Part shown: positions 9,810 through 19,009 of the stretch, in pieces
How the letters are laid out: every line of letters starts with the position of its first letter
Position numbering within the stretch: the stretch's first letter is position 1
Source of the DNA: Xenorhabdus ehlersii
Lineage (GTDB): Bacteria; Pseudomonadota; Gammaproteobacteria; Enterobacterales; Enterobacteriaceae
Direction: 5' to 3'
NCBI RefSeq assembly: GCF_003610465.1
Contig: NZ_RAQI01000003.1
Span: forward strand, 1 to 64,000
Length of the DNA stretch: 64,000 nt
Made by a program: the position numbers and the translations under genes
The notes under the pieces: generated by a model
The model's input: only the letters and a program-made list of their open reading frames with translations
Told to the model about the DNA's origin: nothing
Databases searched by the model: none

Positions 9810-9915
9810 GTTAGCCATACGAAGTATCTGATGATACAGGCTAGTAGAAAAGTTTTTTTAGATCATGTTGCTATAACATGTTTTCTTAGTTCAAGACCGT
9901 CCAGAAGAAAGGCAA

Positions 9916-10431
9916 TCACTTACTTAAACAATCCCCAATATTATCTAATTGTCCCAAAACTTTTCTCATCAATTTTTCTAACTGTTTTTTCTCCTCTGAA
10001 TCCAGGATAGACCAAAGCTTAACCAGGCATTCATGCTGTGGTGGAAGTAAACTGTTCAAGAAATTTGAACCTTTTTCTGTGAGATGGAGATGGAGACAAC
10101 GACGATCATTATGGCTCTCCTTTCTCTCTATCCAGCCCTGCTTTTCTAATTCATCTGCAATTCGGGTTGCATTTGTACGGGAAGAGCCTAATGCAGCGCT
10201 GAGTTCTGATGGCTGAATGCTACGGCTTTCTTTGGTATCCAGAATCATCAGAGCCATAAACAAGGTTTCATTGATTCCTTGTGCTTTCAGCATGTTGTTG
10301 CGATTTTCTAGAAGCCTGCTCTGGACATGCATAGATAAGCGAGTCAGTAATATCTCTTGATAGGGTAAACTTTTTTGCTGTGCTACACGGCAATTAAGTA
10401 ACTCTTCTGTGGGAGTGAATGAACTTTCCAT
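9916..10431 (-). CDS. mprA: MarR-family transcriptional repressor MprA (EmrR)
   Basis: A 171-residue winged-helix regulator with the EmrR N-terminus ([12 protein letters not shown]) and the DNA-binding core ([35 protein letters not shown], residues ~75-110; wing [19 protein letters not shown]). It represses the emr pump until it binds hydrophobic drugs. It is first gene of the emrRAB unit, as in E. coli. The gap to emrA is 242 bases, longer than in E. coli as I recall it, and full of inverted repeats. Confidence 0.95.
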   Translation of the reverse strand: MESSFTPTEELLNCRVAQQKSLPYQEILLTRLSMHVQSRLLENRNNMLKAQGINETLFMALMILDTKESRSIQPSELSAALGSSRTNATRIADELEKQGWIERKESHNDRRCLHLHLTEKGSNFLNSLLPPQHECLVKLWSILDSEEKKQLEKLMRKVLGQLDNIGDCLSK

Positions 10432-10560
10432 TGTTTAGATACCTTATTAGTTTCAACCGGTAAAGTAACTTTTGTTAAAAACCATACAAATACTATATTA
10501 AAAGTTAAATTTAGCAATTATAGTTATTTATTATCATCATATTTCTTTTAATATTGATAC

Positions 10561-10896
10561 CTAATTCATAAATAGCTTGAATATTATTCCAAAAGCTATG
10601 GCACCAGACAGTGTTGAAATAATGATGCTTCGAGTTTTGTAGAAAAACAGACAGATGGTTAGGCTGCCAATGAGAGTCGGAAAAAATTTGTTGTGCTCCT
10701 TCATGACGTCAGGAATGCTTGAGACGATAAGGAGTGAACAAATTGATGCAATACCAATGCTGTCGAGTATGACACCCATTTTTCCTTTTTTTTCTGCCGG
10801 CGAGCGATTGACACCCAGACGCAGAGGAAGATAGCGGAATAAAAAGTTGGCAGCGCCTACAATAAGTCCGATAAGAAGTATTTTATTATCAATCAT
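10561..10896 (-). CDS. ygaH: L-valine exporter small subunit YgaH (AzlD family)
   Basis: A 111-residue protein with about four membrane segments and the AzlD-type segment YLPLRLG near residues 22-30. With YgaZ it forms a branched-chain amino acid exporter in E. coli. It lies 44 bases after ygaZ and before mprA, the E. coli order. Confidence 0.9.
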   Translation of the reverse strand: MIDNKILLIGLIVGAANFLFRYLPLRLGVNRSPAEKKGKMGVILDSIGIASICSLLIVSSIPDVMKEHNKFFPTLIGSLTICLFFYKTRSIIISTLSGAIAFGIIFKLFMN

Positions 10897-10940
10897 ATAA
10901 TGAGCTAAATATGTAATATATTAATTATGTAAGGTGCTAA

Positions 10941-11705
10941 TCATGCATTTTTAGTTTGCAAAAGTGCGGCTAAACATCCACTCACGATCCCCGCGAGAAT
11001 CGCGATGGGGATTGAAAAAAATGTGATTCCCATTAATGCGCCTAATAAAGCAGCGGTAACACAGTAGGTATTTTGTTTTTTGAAAGATGCTAACAAAAAA
11101 CTTAAGAATAGAGCCGGAAGCATAAATATCATGGCAGCTTCAATGGCGGGATAAGAACTCAAATAACCGTTACCCAATATGGCCCCAGCTACGGTACCCA
11201 ACACCCAAGAGAGCCAGGAACATGCTGCAATGGCGACCATCCAGTTTTCACTCCAACTTCGTTGGTCTTTAATCAATTTGGCTGTTGCTGCGGCAAAAAC
11301 TTCATCAGTCAGGCCAAAGGCCCAAATTACGGTTTTCTTTTCCGACAATTTTTGTTTGATGCGATAACGCAAGGCTGGGCCATACAAAATGTGGCGGATA
11401 TCCATTGCCATTACGGTTAGCGCAGAAAACCACAATGACATTCCTGCGCTCAGTAAAGCGGTGATGACAAACTGGCTGGCACCAGCATAAATGACACAGG
11501 AAAAAAATATGGCCTCTATAGGAGTAAACCCCAATTTAGTGGCGCTTAAGCCAAATGCAAAAGAGATGGGAATATAACCAATGGCGATTGGGAGACTATC
11601 CCAAATACCTTCTTTAAATGAAGAAGCCTTGTGTGGTAGAGGATTCTCGGATTCTGATGTATCAGATATTGGTATATCAGATGCAGATTTATCAGGCATT
11701 GGCAT
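10941..11705 (-). CDS. ygaZ: L-valine exporter large subunit YgaZ (AzlC family)
   Basis: A 254-residue AzlC-family membrane protein. The hydrophilic N-terminus (~30 residues, Ser/Asp rich) is a little longer than in E. coli. Conserved segments include FFSCVIYAGASQFVITALL, MAMDIRHILYGP and WAFGLTDEVFAAATAKL. It is the main subunit of the valine/branched-chain amino acid exporter. It heads ygaZH after a 201-base gap from proX; ygaY of E. coli is absent. Confidence 0.93.
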   Translation of the reverse strand: MPMPDKSASDIPISDTSESENPLPHKASSFKEGIWDSLPIAIGYIPISFAFGLSATKLGFTPIEAIFFSCVIYAGASQFVITALLSAGMSLWFSALTVMAMDIRHILYGPALRYRIKQKLSEKKTVIWAFGLTDEVFAAATAKLIKDQRSWSENWMVAIAACSWLSWVLGTVAGAILGNGYLSSYPAIEAAMIFMLPALFLSFLLASFKKQNTYCVTAALLGALMGITFFSIPIAILAGIVSGCLAALLQTKNA

Positions 11706-11906
11706 GGAGTATTTTATTTTTTTGTTAACAGATAAAACAACATTAACAAAATATGATGAAAGTGAAAATATAAAATATATAAATTATTTAAATAATATCA
11801 TTGAGAACAAAGGAATTGATCGTGATAGAAGAGTGTGTGCTGGATAGTCGTGAGTTTTGTTAACATATTCACGGCTACCCAGGTGCAAAATGAAGGAAAG
11901 GTTAAT

Positions 11907-12947
11907 TTATGCTTTGTGAACGGTTTTTCTGGCTGCTTTTAACCAACCATCTACTATTTTCTGGTGTGTTTTGATCCAGTCTTCAGCCTGGCGTTCAATA
12001 TCAGCTTCTGAAATTTTAGCGTTATGCATGAGCTGATTTTGAGCACTGATATCAGCAATAGGTAAGGTCATAACAGCAAAAAGTTTCGCCGCAGTGGGGT
12101 TCTTTTCTGCCCACGCTTTGTTTGCCACGATACGCATGGAGTTGGGAGGGAAGCCATAGTTACGTCCGTTAGGCAACTGGGTATTGACGGTATCTCCCTC
12201 ACTGATGGCAGAGAAGGGTACTTGAAGCCAAACGACATCTTTTCCGGGTTTCAGTACATCACTTACCCAATAAGGTGTCCAAGTGTAATAGAGGATAGGC
12301 TTACCTGCCCGATAACGGGCAATAGTGTCAGCCATCATAGCCGCATAATTGCCTTGGTTTTGTTCCACGGTATTTTTCAATCCATAAGCAGCTAAATGAT
12401 GATTGATCGCACTTTCACACCCCCACCCAGGGTTACAGCCTGTCAAATCTGCTTTTCCATCTCCATTACTATCAAACAGCTTGGCAAGTTTAGGATCTTT
12501 TAATTGAGCAATATTGGTGATGTGATATTTTTCTGCGGTTTTTTTATCAATAAGATACCCTTGAGCCGCATTTACGACATAATTTCCCTTGCGATAGAAG
12601 ATGTTATCTCCTCCGGCAGCTTTGTATGGGGCATCATGGAGTGGTACCCAATTGACGGCCATAAAGGTGGCATCACCAGAAGCAATGGAAGTGTAAGTAA
12701 TGTTATAATCAACTTCTTTGATCGGTTTGACGTCATAGCCGAGTTTTTCTAATGCTTTGCAGACAATCAAAGTCTGAAATGTTTCCTCAGTGATTGTACT
12801 TTGTAGCGGTTGTACACTGATACCTTTGCCGGGAAGGTCAGTGGCAGATGCTATTGAGGATAATGAGAGGCTTATGAATACCATGAGAAGCGTTGCAAAA
12901 ATTATCCCCTTATTCATGATCTCTTTGCATAAGGTGATTATGCGCAT
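11907..12947 (-). CDS. proX: Glycine betaine/proline ABC transporter substrate-binding protein ProX
   Basis: Periplasmic receptor of the osmoprotectant importer ProVWX. The mature part starts at [22 protein letters not shown], nearly identical to E. coli. Tryptophans of the betaine-binding cage are present ([33 protein letters not shown]). The start at 12947 is preceded by GGAGGAAACAACC and gives ~346 residues with a signal peptide; an internal ATG at 12917 is the alternative. Either way the start lies near or inside the 3' end of proW, a 38-base overlap for the first choice. Confidence 0.94.
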   Translation of the reverse strand: MRIITLCKEIMNKGIIFATLLMVFISLSLSSIASATDLPGKGISVQPLQSTITEETFQTLIVCKALEKLGYDVKPIKEVDYNITYTSIASGDATFMAVNWVPLHDAPYKAAGGDNIFYRKGNYVVNAAQGYLIDKKTAEKYHITNIAQLKDPKLAKLFDSNGDGKADLTGCNPGWGCESAINHHLAAYGLKNTVEQNQGNYAAMMADTIARYRAGKPILYYTWTPYWVSDVLKPGKDVVWLQVPFSAISEGDTVNTQLPNGRNYGFPPNSMRIVANKAWAEKNPTAAKLFAVMTLPIADISAQNQLMHNAKISEADIERQAEDWIKTHQKIVDGWLKAARKTVHKA

Positions 12948-14091
12948 GGTTGTTTCCTCCTTTTGTTGCCAGGTTGGATATCGTTTTGGACGTATTATTT
13001 TGACTGGCATGATTTTGATGGACGGTTTTTTTTCTTATTGAACGAATTGAGAGAAAAAGTAGTCGCAGTAATCCTATTGGCCCAGAGTGATACCAGTGTC
13101 CTCCTCTGGTTCGATGATTTTTGCCCAAGGATTGAGTCAGGCGATCAAGGATAATGGCAAGAATGACAATGCCTGTCCCGCCAACGGCAGCTAATCCTAT
13201 ATCAAGACGGCCAATACCGCGCAATACCATCAGCCCCAAGCCGCCAACCGCAATCATGGAAGCGATGACGACCATAGAAAGCGCTAACATCAATGTTTGA
13301 TTCACCCCTGCCATAATTGTAGGCATCGCCAACGGCAATTGAACTTTGAACAACATTTGCCGTGGGCTTGCCCCAAATGATCTGGCGGCTTCAATTAAAT
13401 CTGATGGAACCTGTTTTATTCCCAAAATTGTCAGACGAATAATGGGAGGTAAAGCAAAAATGATGGTGACGATGACACCGGGTACATTCCCTATGCCAAA
13501 CAGCATTACGATGGGAACGAGATAAACGAAAGCAGGAGTGGTTTGCATAGCATCCAGCAAGGGGCGAACAATTTTGGCCAGCCGTTCATTGCGAGCTAAT
13601 CCGATCCCAAGAGGAAGCCCAATGATAAGGCAGAACAGTAGGGCAGTTAGCACCAGAGCCATGGTTATCATCGCTTCTGACCATGCGCCAATTACACCGA
13701 TCATAATCAGTGAAATTAAAGCGATTACACCTATTCCTGCACCAGCAATTTGCCAGGCGAGTAACGCAAAAAACAAAATGGTGATGGGAGGGGGCAATGT
13801 CGTCAGGAACTGCTCAAAACCAGTGAGGACAAAATCTACTGGGACGCGGATGACTTGAAAAACAGGCCGGAAGTGTATGACAACCCAATTAATGATATTG
13901 GTTACCCATGAGTCAAACGGAATTAGCTTATGCTGAAAAGGTGACATGAAATTAAAGTGTTCTGGTGGAATATTGGTTGCAGAAGTATTCAGCCAATCGT
14001 GGTTTGATGCAGGAGCAGCGGTGCCACTGTCCATCCAGGGATCACTGTTATTGGTGGGATCAGTGACTGTTTGTGGAGAGTTATTGTCCAT
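12910..14091 (-). CDS. proW: Glycine betaine/proline ABC transporter permease ProW
   Basis: A 393-residue integral membrane permease. A long hydrophilic N-terminal tail (~100 residues) typical of ProW precedes about seven membrane helices. The ABC coupling motif is [20 protein letters not shown] (residues ~245-265). The C-terminal tail (after [16 protein letters not shown]) is longer than I expect for ProW and overlaps the start of proX. It overlaps the end of proV by 11 bases. Confidence 0.95.
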   Translation of the reverse strand: MDNNSPQTVTDPTNNSDPWMDSGTAAPASNHDWLNTSATNIPPEHFNFMSPFQHKLIPFDSWVTNIINWVVIHFRPVFQVIRVPVDFVLTGFEQFLTTLPPPITILFFALLAWQIAGAGIGVIALISLIMIGVIGAWSEAMITMALVLTALLFCLIIGLPLGIGLARNERLAKIVRPLLDAMQTTPAFVYLVPIVMLFGIGNVPGVIVTIIFALPPIIRLTILGIKQVPSDLIEAARSFGASPRQMLFKVQLPLAMPTIMAGVNQTLMLALSMVVIASMIAVGGLGLMVLRGIGRLDIGLAAVGGTGIVILAIILDRLTQSLGKNHRTRGGHWYHSGPIGLLRLLFLSIRSIRKKTVHQNHASQNNTSKTISNLATKGGNNHAHNHLMQRDHE

Positions 14092-15283
14092 TGGGTGCCT
14101 CCTTATCTAAGGCCTGTAGCAGTATTCCTTTGGAAATGACACCTAAATAACGGTTATTGTCATCTATGACAGGAACGGCGCAGGGAGATTGCGCGACAGT
14201 GGATATCAATTCATTCAGCGGAATATCTGCCGAAACGGCGGTTGGTTTTTCCAATATAGCATGTGCAATGGATTTTTTTTCTGCCAATGCTTGTTGCAGG
14301 GAATTGGCAGATACCACACCAATAAACTTCTGGTTTTTTTCGATTAAATAGCCATAGTTTCTGTCTTCATTATCCAGCACTTTCAATGCAGAGCGGGGAC
14401 CAAAACCTGCTGCGGCATGAAGCAACGTTTCTGGTCGGCGGCGGGCAATGTCTTTGGCTGAGAAGACATGTCCAACATCCACACCACGGAAGAATGTTTT
14501 GACATAATCATTAGCGGGGCTATTCATAATCTCATCAGGTGTGCCGACCTGAACGACAATACCGTCCTGCATGATGGCAATGCGATCACCGATACGCATT
14601 GCTTCATCCAAGTCATGGGAAATAAAAACCACGGTACGTTGATGTTCCCCTTGCAGGCGCAGTAATTCATCTTGCATTTCGGCTCGGATGAGAGGATCGA
14701 GGGCTGAAAAGGCTTCATCCATTAACAGAATATCGGGATTGTTAGCCAAAGCTCTGGCTAACCCAATACGTTGCTGCATACCACCGGAAAGTTCATCGGG
14801 ATAGGATAGAGCGTAGTTTTCGAGATTGACTTGTTGCAGCGTTTCAAGTGCTTTTTGATGACGCTCTTCTTTGGGGACACCCGCAAGCTCCATACCAAAC
14901 GCCGTATTTTCCAGAATATTCAAATGTGGCATAAGTGCAAATGACTGGAAGACCATGCTGATCTTGCTGCGGCGAACGTCTCGTAGCTGAGTTTCTGTGA
15001 TAGTGGAAATATCTTTGCCGTCGATAAGTACATGGCCTTTGGTAGGCTCTATCAGACGATTGAGAAGACGTACTAGTGTGGATTTACCTGAACCAGATAA
15101 TCCCATGATCACAAATATTTCGCCTTCTTCAATGGCCAGATTGACATCTTGAACACCGACGGTGAGACCTGTTTTTTCAAATATTTGTTCTTTGCTGAGA
15201 CCAGACGCTAATAACTTAAATGCTGGCCCAGGATTATTGCCAAATATTTTATAGAGATTCTTAACTTCAAGTTTAACAGTCAT
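14081..15283 (-). CDS. proV: Glycine betaine/proline ABC transporter ATP-binding protein ProV
   Basis: The 400-residue ATPase of the ProU importer. Walker A is GLSGSGKST, the ABC signature is [15 protein letters not shown], Walker B is [13 protein letters not shown], and the H-loop is [10 protein letters not shown]. The last ~120 residues hold paired CBS domains ([14 protein letters not shown].., [15 protein letters not shown]), which sense osmotic/ionic state in this family. It is first gene of proVWX and has a proU-type promoter ~70 bases upstream. Confidence 0.96.
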   Translation of the reverse strand: MTVKLEVKNLYKIFGNNPGPAFKLLASGLSKEQIFEKTGLTVGVQDVNLAIEEGEIFVIMGLSGSGKSTLVRLLNRLIEPTKGHVLIDGKDISTITETQLRDVRRSKISMVFQSFALMPHLNILENTAFGMELAGVPKEERHQKALETLQQVNLENYALSYPDELSGGMQQRIGLARALANNPDILLMDEAFSALDPLIRAEMQDELLRLQGEHQRTVVFISHDLDEAMRIGDRIAIMQDGIVVQVGTPDEIMNSPANDYVKTFFRGVDVGHVFSAKDIARRRPETLLHAAAGFGPRSALKVLDNEDRNYGYLIEKNQKFIGVVSANSLQQALAEKKSIAHAILEKPTAVSADIPLNELISTVAQSPCAVPVIDDNNRYLGVISKGILLQALDKEAPNGQ

Positions 15284-15352
15284 GGAATAATATTTTCCTG
15301 TTGTTGATGATATATTGCGTTCAATTACTCCGCTGATATTTTACCAACATAT

Positions 15353-15380
15353 ACCCTAACATATTAAAATGCACTGACAA
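15353..15380 (-). promoter_or_regulatory. proU-type sigma-70 promoter
   Basis: On the minus strand TTGTCA (75-80 of the 15300 block) is followed after 16 bases by TAGGGT (15353-15358), about 70 bases before the proV ATG. To my knowledge the osmoregulated E. coli proU promoter uses the same unusual -10 hexamer TAGGGT; that recollection should be verified. Confidence 0.55.
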
Positions 15381-16007
15381 CCCTTTATTTAACATTATTA
15401 ATAAAAAGTTATGTTTTCACATGACATAATATTGGAGTGGTAAAGTAATTTTTTGGGTATTAATTTAATGAAATTCAACTGCACAAATGATTTTTTTCAG
15501 AAAACAAAAAAAGTCATTATCATGAATGAATTTAATTTGGTTTTTATTTCTGGTGCATTCCATTGGTTTTTATGATTTTTTGGTTTTTTATGCTTATTTT
15601 TGAGTTGTATGGTGACACATATGCTAACCATGGAAAAATTCATTAGAATGATAAGGTTAAATTACTATCAGAATATATTTGTGGGATTAATAGATGTTAT
15701 TCTATTTTGCAGGCTTTAAATGGAGTTTTTTGGTATATAAATAACGACATAACAATAGCATATGTCATTTATAATTATTGTTTTTTATAATTGATTAATC
15801 ACATGGTATGGAATTGAAATTCAGTGTTCGATATTTATTTTATGTATTTTCTATGTTTTGAGATTTTACAGATAAATTTTCAATGAGTTTTTATATTAAA
15901 CAGTGTGTTAATAGATCTGTAATTTAATATCTAATAATTGGTGAAATAACGAATTGAAATCCATTGTGCCTGATTCGTCATTTCCCCATTTTAAGAATAG
16001 AAAATGG

Positions 16008-16228
16008 TTATTGTTGAAAAAAAGAGTCAGAGGCTTGAGTGCCTGGGCGATGATCTTCACACAGTTTGTGAGTGAACGCTGTTAATGCTTGGGTATAACG
16101 GGCTTTTTCGCACCATTGAGTTGATTGGCAGCAGTGTAGTGTATCCCTTTTAGGGCAATTAGCCCCCGATTGTCGTTTTCTAACTTGGAACCGACCGATG
16201 ATATACCACTGTGTTTGCCATAAATGAT
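16008..16228 (-). pseudogene. Degenerate coding-like fossil, origin unknown
   Basis: On the minus strand one frame stays open for about 70 codons to a stop at 16008-16010, with no usable ATG. Residues include WCEKARYTQALTAF and KLCEDHRPGTQAS. A second frame of the same strand is open for ~40 codons (LENDNRGLIALKGIHYTA..) and ends near 16090. Base composition differs sharply from the flanks. I do not recognise a family; it could be the tail of a lost gene, phage or mobile-element debris, or a structured RNA. Confidence 0.35.
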
Positions 16229-16455
16229 AACACTTCTAGTAAAATTTCTGGGTGCTATATTATTTAATAATAATAAAAACTAACATATGTGTATTATATT
16301 GAGATAATTTAATTGTGAAATTTATACTATATATGGCTGTTAATTGATTTTTTTTGTCTATATGTGGTGTTTTAATCTTTTTCAAAGAGGTAACATTAAA
16401 AATAAAGTATTATAACTTATTGGCAGAGCCATAATTTTAATTGTCAGAGGGCGCA

Positions 16456-16557
16456 ATGGTTTCTTTATCAAATTGTCAGATGTGTAACCGAATTCATCAT
16501 TGCAAATTGATGAATGAGAGATTTAGGCTAGTACAGAAATTTTCAATAATAAATTAA
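16456..16557 (+). CDS. Possible small protein upstream of ogt (33 aa), unrecognised
   Basis: ATG at 16456 follows AGAGGGCGCA, a fair ribosome-binding site, and opens 33 codons ending in TAA, 13 bases before the ogt start. The product has cysteines at residues 7, 10 and 16 (NCQMC..HHC) plus adjacent histidines, and a basic C-terminal half. Spacing suggests it could be co-transcribed with ogt or act as a leader peptide. No family recognised; a chance ORF remains possible. Confidence 0.3.
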   Translation: MVSLSNCQMCNRIHHCKLMNERFRLVQKFSIIN

Positions 16558-16570
16558 ATGGAGGTAGTTT

Positions 16571-17056
16571 ATGTATCATCATTACCTGAATACTCCAGAA
16601 GGATTTCCCAAGCCTTATGTACATATCACTGCGGACGATGAAGGAGTAACCAGTATCTATTTCGTCAACGAAAAGAAAGAATTAGAATCAAAGAGTGTGA
16701 TAACCAAACAGTGCGCGAAAGAGCTGCAAGAATATTTTAAAGGGAAACGACTAACGTTTACCGTTCCTTTAAGTATGCAGGGAACTGAATTCCAAAAGCG
16801 TGTTTGGCAGCAACTTTGTAAAATTCCTTATGGCGAAATGTGGAGTTATAAACAATTGGCACTAACGTTGGGATCGGTAAATTATTGTCGTGCGGTTGGT
16901 ATGGCGAATTCACGCAACCCTATTTCATTAATTGTGCCTTGTCATCGGGTGATTGGACATGATGGTAAATTGGTTGGCTATACCGGTGGGCTGGATATCA
17001 AAAGGTGGCTACTCGATCATGAAAAGAATAGAAAGGTAAAAAGTAAACAGAATTAA
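16571..17056 (+). CDS. ogt: Methylated-DNA--protein-cysteine methyltransferase (Ogt-type)
   Basis: A 161-residue suicide DNA repair protein that takes alkyl groups from O6-alkylguanine/O4-alkylthymine. The acceptor motif PCHRV is present with Cys124; the helix-turn-helix (YGEMWSYKQLALTLG.. CRAVGMANSRNP) carries the arginine finger. It is the length of Ogt rather than the two-domain Ada. The start follows GGAGGTAGTTT. In E. coli ogt lies elsewhere, so its place next to cspE is a local feature. Confidence 0.92.
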   Translation: MYHHYLNTPEGFPKPYVHITADDEGVTSIYFVNEKKELESKSVITKQCAKELQEYFKGKRLTFTVPLSMQGTEFQKRVWQQLCKIPYGEMWSYKQLALTLGSVNYCRAVGMANSRNPISLIVPCHRVIGHDGKLVGYTGGLDIKRWLLDHEKNRKVKSKQN

Positions 17057-17205
17057 AATAAAACGCTAATTTATTTGTGAAATCACCATTGGCGTATAAA
17101 ATCAATCAATGTAATTAAACAAAAAGTGTGTTTTTTTACATTCGGTTATATGTTTCGTGATCTATGTTGCAGACAGTGGACTATATTATTTGCTGTACTG
17201 TACGT

Positions 17206-17228
17206 GACACAGAGTTCGTGTCTTTTTT
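17206..17228 (+). terminator. Terminator-like hairpin in the cspE leader
   Basis: GACAC (17206-17210), a 7-nt loop, GTGTC (17218-17222) and then six Ts, ending only 17 bases before the cspE ATG. The stem is short, but the order stem-plus-U-run is that of an intrinsic terminator, placed inside the 5' leader rather than after the gene. Confidence 0.45.
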
Positions 17229-17245
17229 ATTAAAGGTAAGTTTTA

Positions 17246-17455
17246 ATGTCAAAAATTAAAGGTAACGTTAAGTGGTTTAATGAATCCAAAGGATTTGGTT
17301 TTATCACTCCAGAAGATGGTAGTAAAGATGTTTTTGTACACTTTTCCGCCATTCAGTCTAGCGGATTCAAAACTCTGGCTGAAGGCCAAAAAGTAGAGTT
17401 TGAAATTACTGAGGGTGCGAAAGGTCCATCTGCTGCAAACGTTGTCGCAATCTAA
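17246..17455 (+). CDS. cspE: Cold-shock-family RNA chaperone CspE
   Basis: A 69-residue cold-shock domain protein, almost identical to E. coli CspE ([20 protein letters not shown]). Both RNA-binding motifs are present: RNP1 KGFGFI and RNP2 VFVHF. It binds single-stranded nucleic acid, melts RNA secondary structure and acts as a transcription antiterminator in E. coli. The leader carries a terminator-like hairpin just before the ribosome site (AAGGTAAG). It converges on crcB, as in E. coli. Confidence 0.96.
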   Translation: MSKIKGNVKWFNESKGFGFITPEDGSKDVFVHFSAIQSSGFKTLAEGQKVEFEITEGAKGPSAANVVAI

Positions 17456-17476
17456 TTTCGAATCCCGTATTCTGAA

Positions 17477-17503
17477 AACCCGTTTTGCTAACGGGTTTTT
17501 TTT
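17477..17503 (+). terminator. Intrinsic terminator of cspE (probably bidirectional with crcB)
   Basis: AACCCGTT, 5-nt loop, AACGGGTT followed by seven Ts. The opposite strand has a shorter T run (TTTTC), so it may also stop crcB transcripts, whose gene ends at 17536. Confidence 0.88.
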
Positions 17504-17535
17504 ATCTTATCATTTTTTAGATAGTTATAAGATCC

Positions 17536-17910
17536 TTACAGTTTGTTCATCACTGCAAAAGCTAATACTGTCATCAACAATGAACCGATCACATTCACCA
17601 AAATGCTAAACAGTGCCCAACCTATTTTTCCTGCTTGCAATAGATAAATCACTTCAGCAGAAAAGGTGGAAAAGGTCGTTAGCCCACCGCAAAACCCTGT
17701 CGTTAGCATGAACTTCCAAACCGGATCGAGATGTGTAGCTTTGTTAAAATAGGCCAAACCCAATCCAATGATAAATGCGCCAACACAATTAGCCGTCAGC
17801 GTACCAACGGCAATCGAGGAAGAAGGAGTGTTCAAACGGAGGCTAATGAGCCAGCGTAATACACTACCCAGGCCACCACCAATAAATACAGCAAATATAA
17901 TATTCATCAT
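17536..17910 (-). CDS. crcB: Fluoride ion exporter CrcB (Fluc)
   Basis: A 124-residue inner-membrane protein with four hydrophobic segments, forming dual-topology dimers in this family. The family hallmarks are [10 protein letters not shown] near the N-terminus, the helix-2 asparagine in [11 protein letters not shown], and the [15 protein letters not shown] segment whose phenylalanines line the fluoride path. It lies beside cspE as in E. coli. No fluoride riboswitch was seen in the short space before the gene. Confidence 0.95.
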   Translation of the reverse strand: MMNIIFAVFIGGGLGSVLRWLISLRLNTPSSSIAVGTLTANCVGAFIIGLGLAYFNKATHLDPVWKFMLTTGFCGGLTTFSTFSAEVIYLLQAGKIGWALFSILVNVIGSLLMTVLAFAVMNKL

Positions 17911-17925
17911 GATGGTGGCAACAGA

Positions 17926-18891
17926 TTATTTGACTTCTATGCCTTTGGCCTGCAAGTCAGCATGGTACGAAGAGCGAACAAACGGACCACAGGCAGCATG
18001 GGTAAAGCCCATTTCTAACGCGGCTTCTTTCATTTCATCGAATTCAGCGGGGCTGACATAACGCTGTACTGGCAGGTGATGGCGGCTTGGTTGTAAATAT
18101 TGCCCTAATGTCAGCATGGTGACACCGTGGCTACGCAAATCACGCATGACTTCTAAAATTTCTTCGTTGGTTTCGCCTAATCCCACCATTAAGCCTGATT
18201 TAGTTGGGATATCTGGATGTGCTTCTTTGAATTTTTCCAGCAATTTTAATGACCAGTCATAGTTAGCACCGGGACGAACCTGACGATAAACCCGTGGCAC
18301 GTTTTCCAAATTGTGGTTGAACACATCAGGGGGAGTTGCAGTCAGAATTTCCAGCGCACGATCCATACGGCCGCGAAAGTCCGGTACTAAAGTTTCAATC
18401 CTAATTGATGGGCTTTTTTCACGAATAGCCGTAATACAGTCAGCAAAATGTTGTGCACCACCATCGCGCAGATCGTCACGGTCAACAGATGTAATAACGA
18501 CATAACGCAGCCCCATATCCTGGATAGTCTGCGCAAGCTTGATAGGTTCATTTGCATCAGGTGCATTTGGACGACCATGAGCTACGTCACAGAATGGACA
18601 GCGACGAGTACAGATGGCGCCAAGGATCATAAAAGTGGCGGTTCCGTGGTTAAAACACTCAGCAAGGTTAGGGCAGGAGGCTTCTTCACAGACAGAATGC
18701 AACCCATTTTTGCGCATTGCCGCTTTGATACCCTGAATGCGGCTGGAATCCGCAGGAAGTTTGATTTTCATCCACTCAGGTTTACGCAAGAGTGCTTCAC
18801 GTTCTGTGGCAATTGTTTTCACAGGGATCAAAGCCATCTTGTCTGCGTCGCGGTATTTGACACCACGTTCCATCTGAATTGGTTTACTCAT
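17926..18891 (-). CDS. lipA: Lipoyl synthase LipA
   Basis: A radical-SAM enzyme that inserts two sulfurs into protein-bound octanoate to make lipoyl groups for 2-oxoacid dehydrogenases and glycine cleavage. The radical-SAM cluster is CTRRCPFC; the sacrificial auxiliary cluster is [12 protein letters not shown]. The open frame extends to 18966, but the start at 18891 ([20 protein letters not shown]) matches E. coli and yields 321 residues, the E. coli length. It ends 15 bases upstream of the crcB start. Confidence 0.97.
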   Translation of the reverse strand: MSKPIQMERGVKYRDADKMALIPVKTIATEREALLRKPEWMKIKLPADSSRIQGIKAAMRKNGLHSVCEEASCPNLAECFNHGTATFMILGAICTRRCPFCDVAHGRPNAPDANEPIKLAQTIQDMGLRYVVITSVDRDDLRDGGAQHFADCITAIREKSPSIRIETLVPDFRGRMDRALEILTATPPDVFNHNLENVPRVYRQVRPGANYDWSLKLLEKFKEAHPDIPTKSGLMVGLGETNEEILEVMRDLRSHGVTMLTLGQYLQPSRHHLPVQRYVSPAEFDEMKEAALEMGFTHAACGPFVRSSYHADLQAKGIEVK

Positions 18892-19009
18892 AATCGTGCT
18901 GCTTCCAGTTATATTCTTCAGATTTTGATTTATTGCCTGATGGTTATGAGAAAAATATCGAGGCAAATAAATCCATTCAAATTTTTTTGAAAAATGTTAA
19001 AAAATTATA

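Larger units (their letters stand above)
15284..16455. other. Long AT-rich gene-poor region between proV and ogt
   Basis: About 1.2 kb without a convincing gene. From 15.39 to 16.0 kb it is extremely AT-rich with many A/T runs, the kind of curved DNA that H-NS binds upstream of proU in E. coli. Between ~16.01 and 16.23 kb the base composition turns clearly more GC-rich and the minus strand is open in two frames (see the fossil entry). The region is also the junction of two blocks that are distant on the E. coli map. Confidence 0.7.

Noticed and set aside
9714..10010. 98-codon plus-strand ORF across the emrA-mprA gap
   Set aside because: It runs through the inverted repeats and is antisense to the end of mprA; no family resemblance.
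11843..11875. Terminator between ygaZ and proX
   Set aside because: An 8-bp imperfect stem (AGTCGTGA/TCACGGCT) exists, but the loop is long and there is no T run; too weak to list.
17911..17925. Fluoride riboswitch for crcB
   Set aside because: The lipA stop lies 15 bases upstream of the crcB start, leaving no room for the aptamer; the lipA 3' region shows no obvious candidate.
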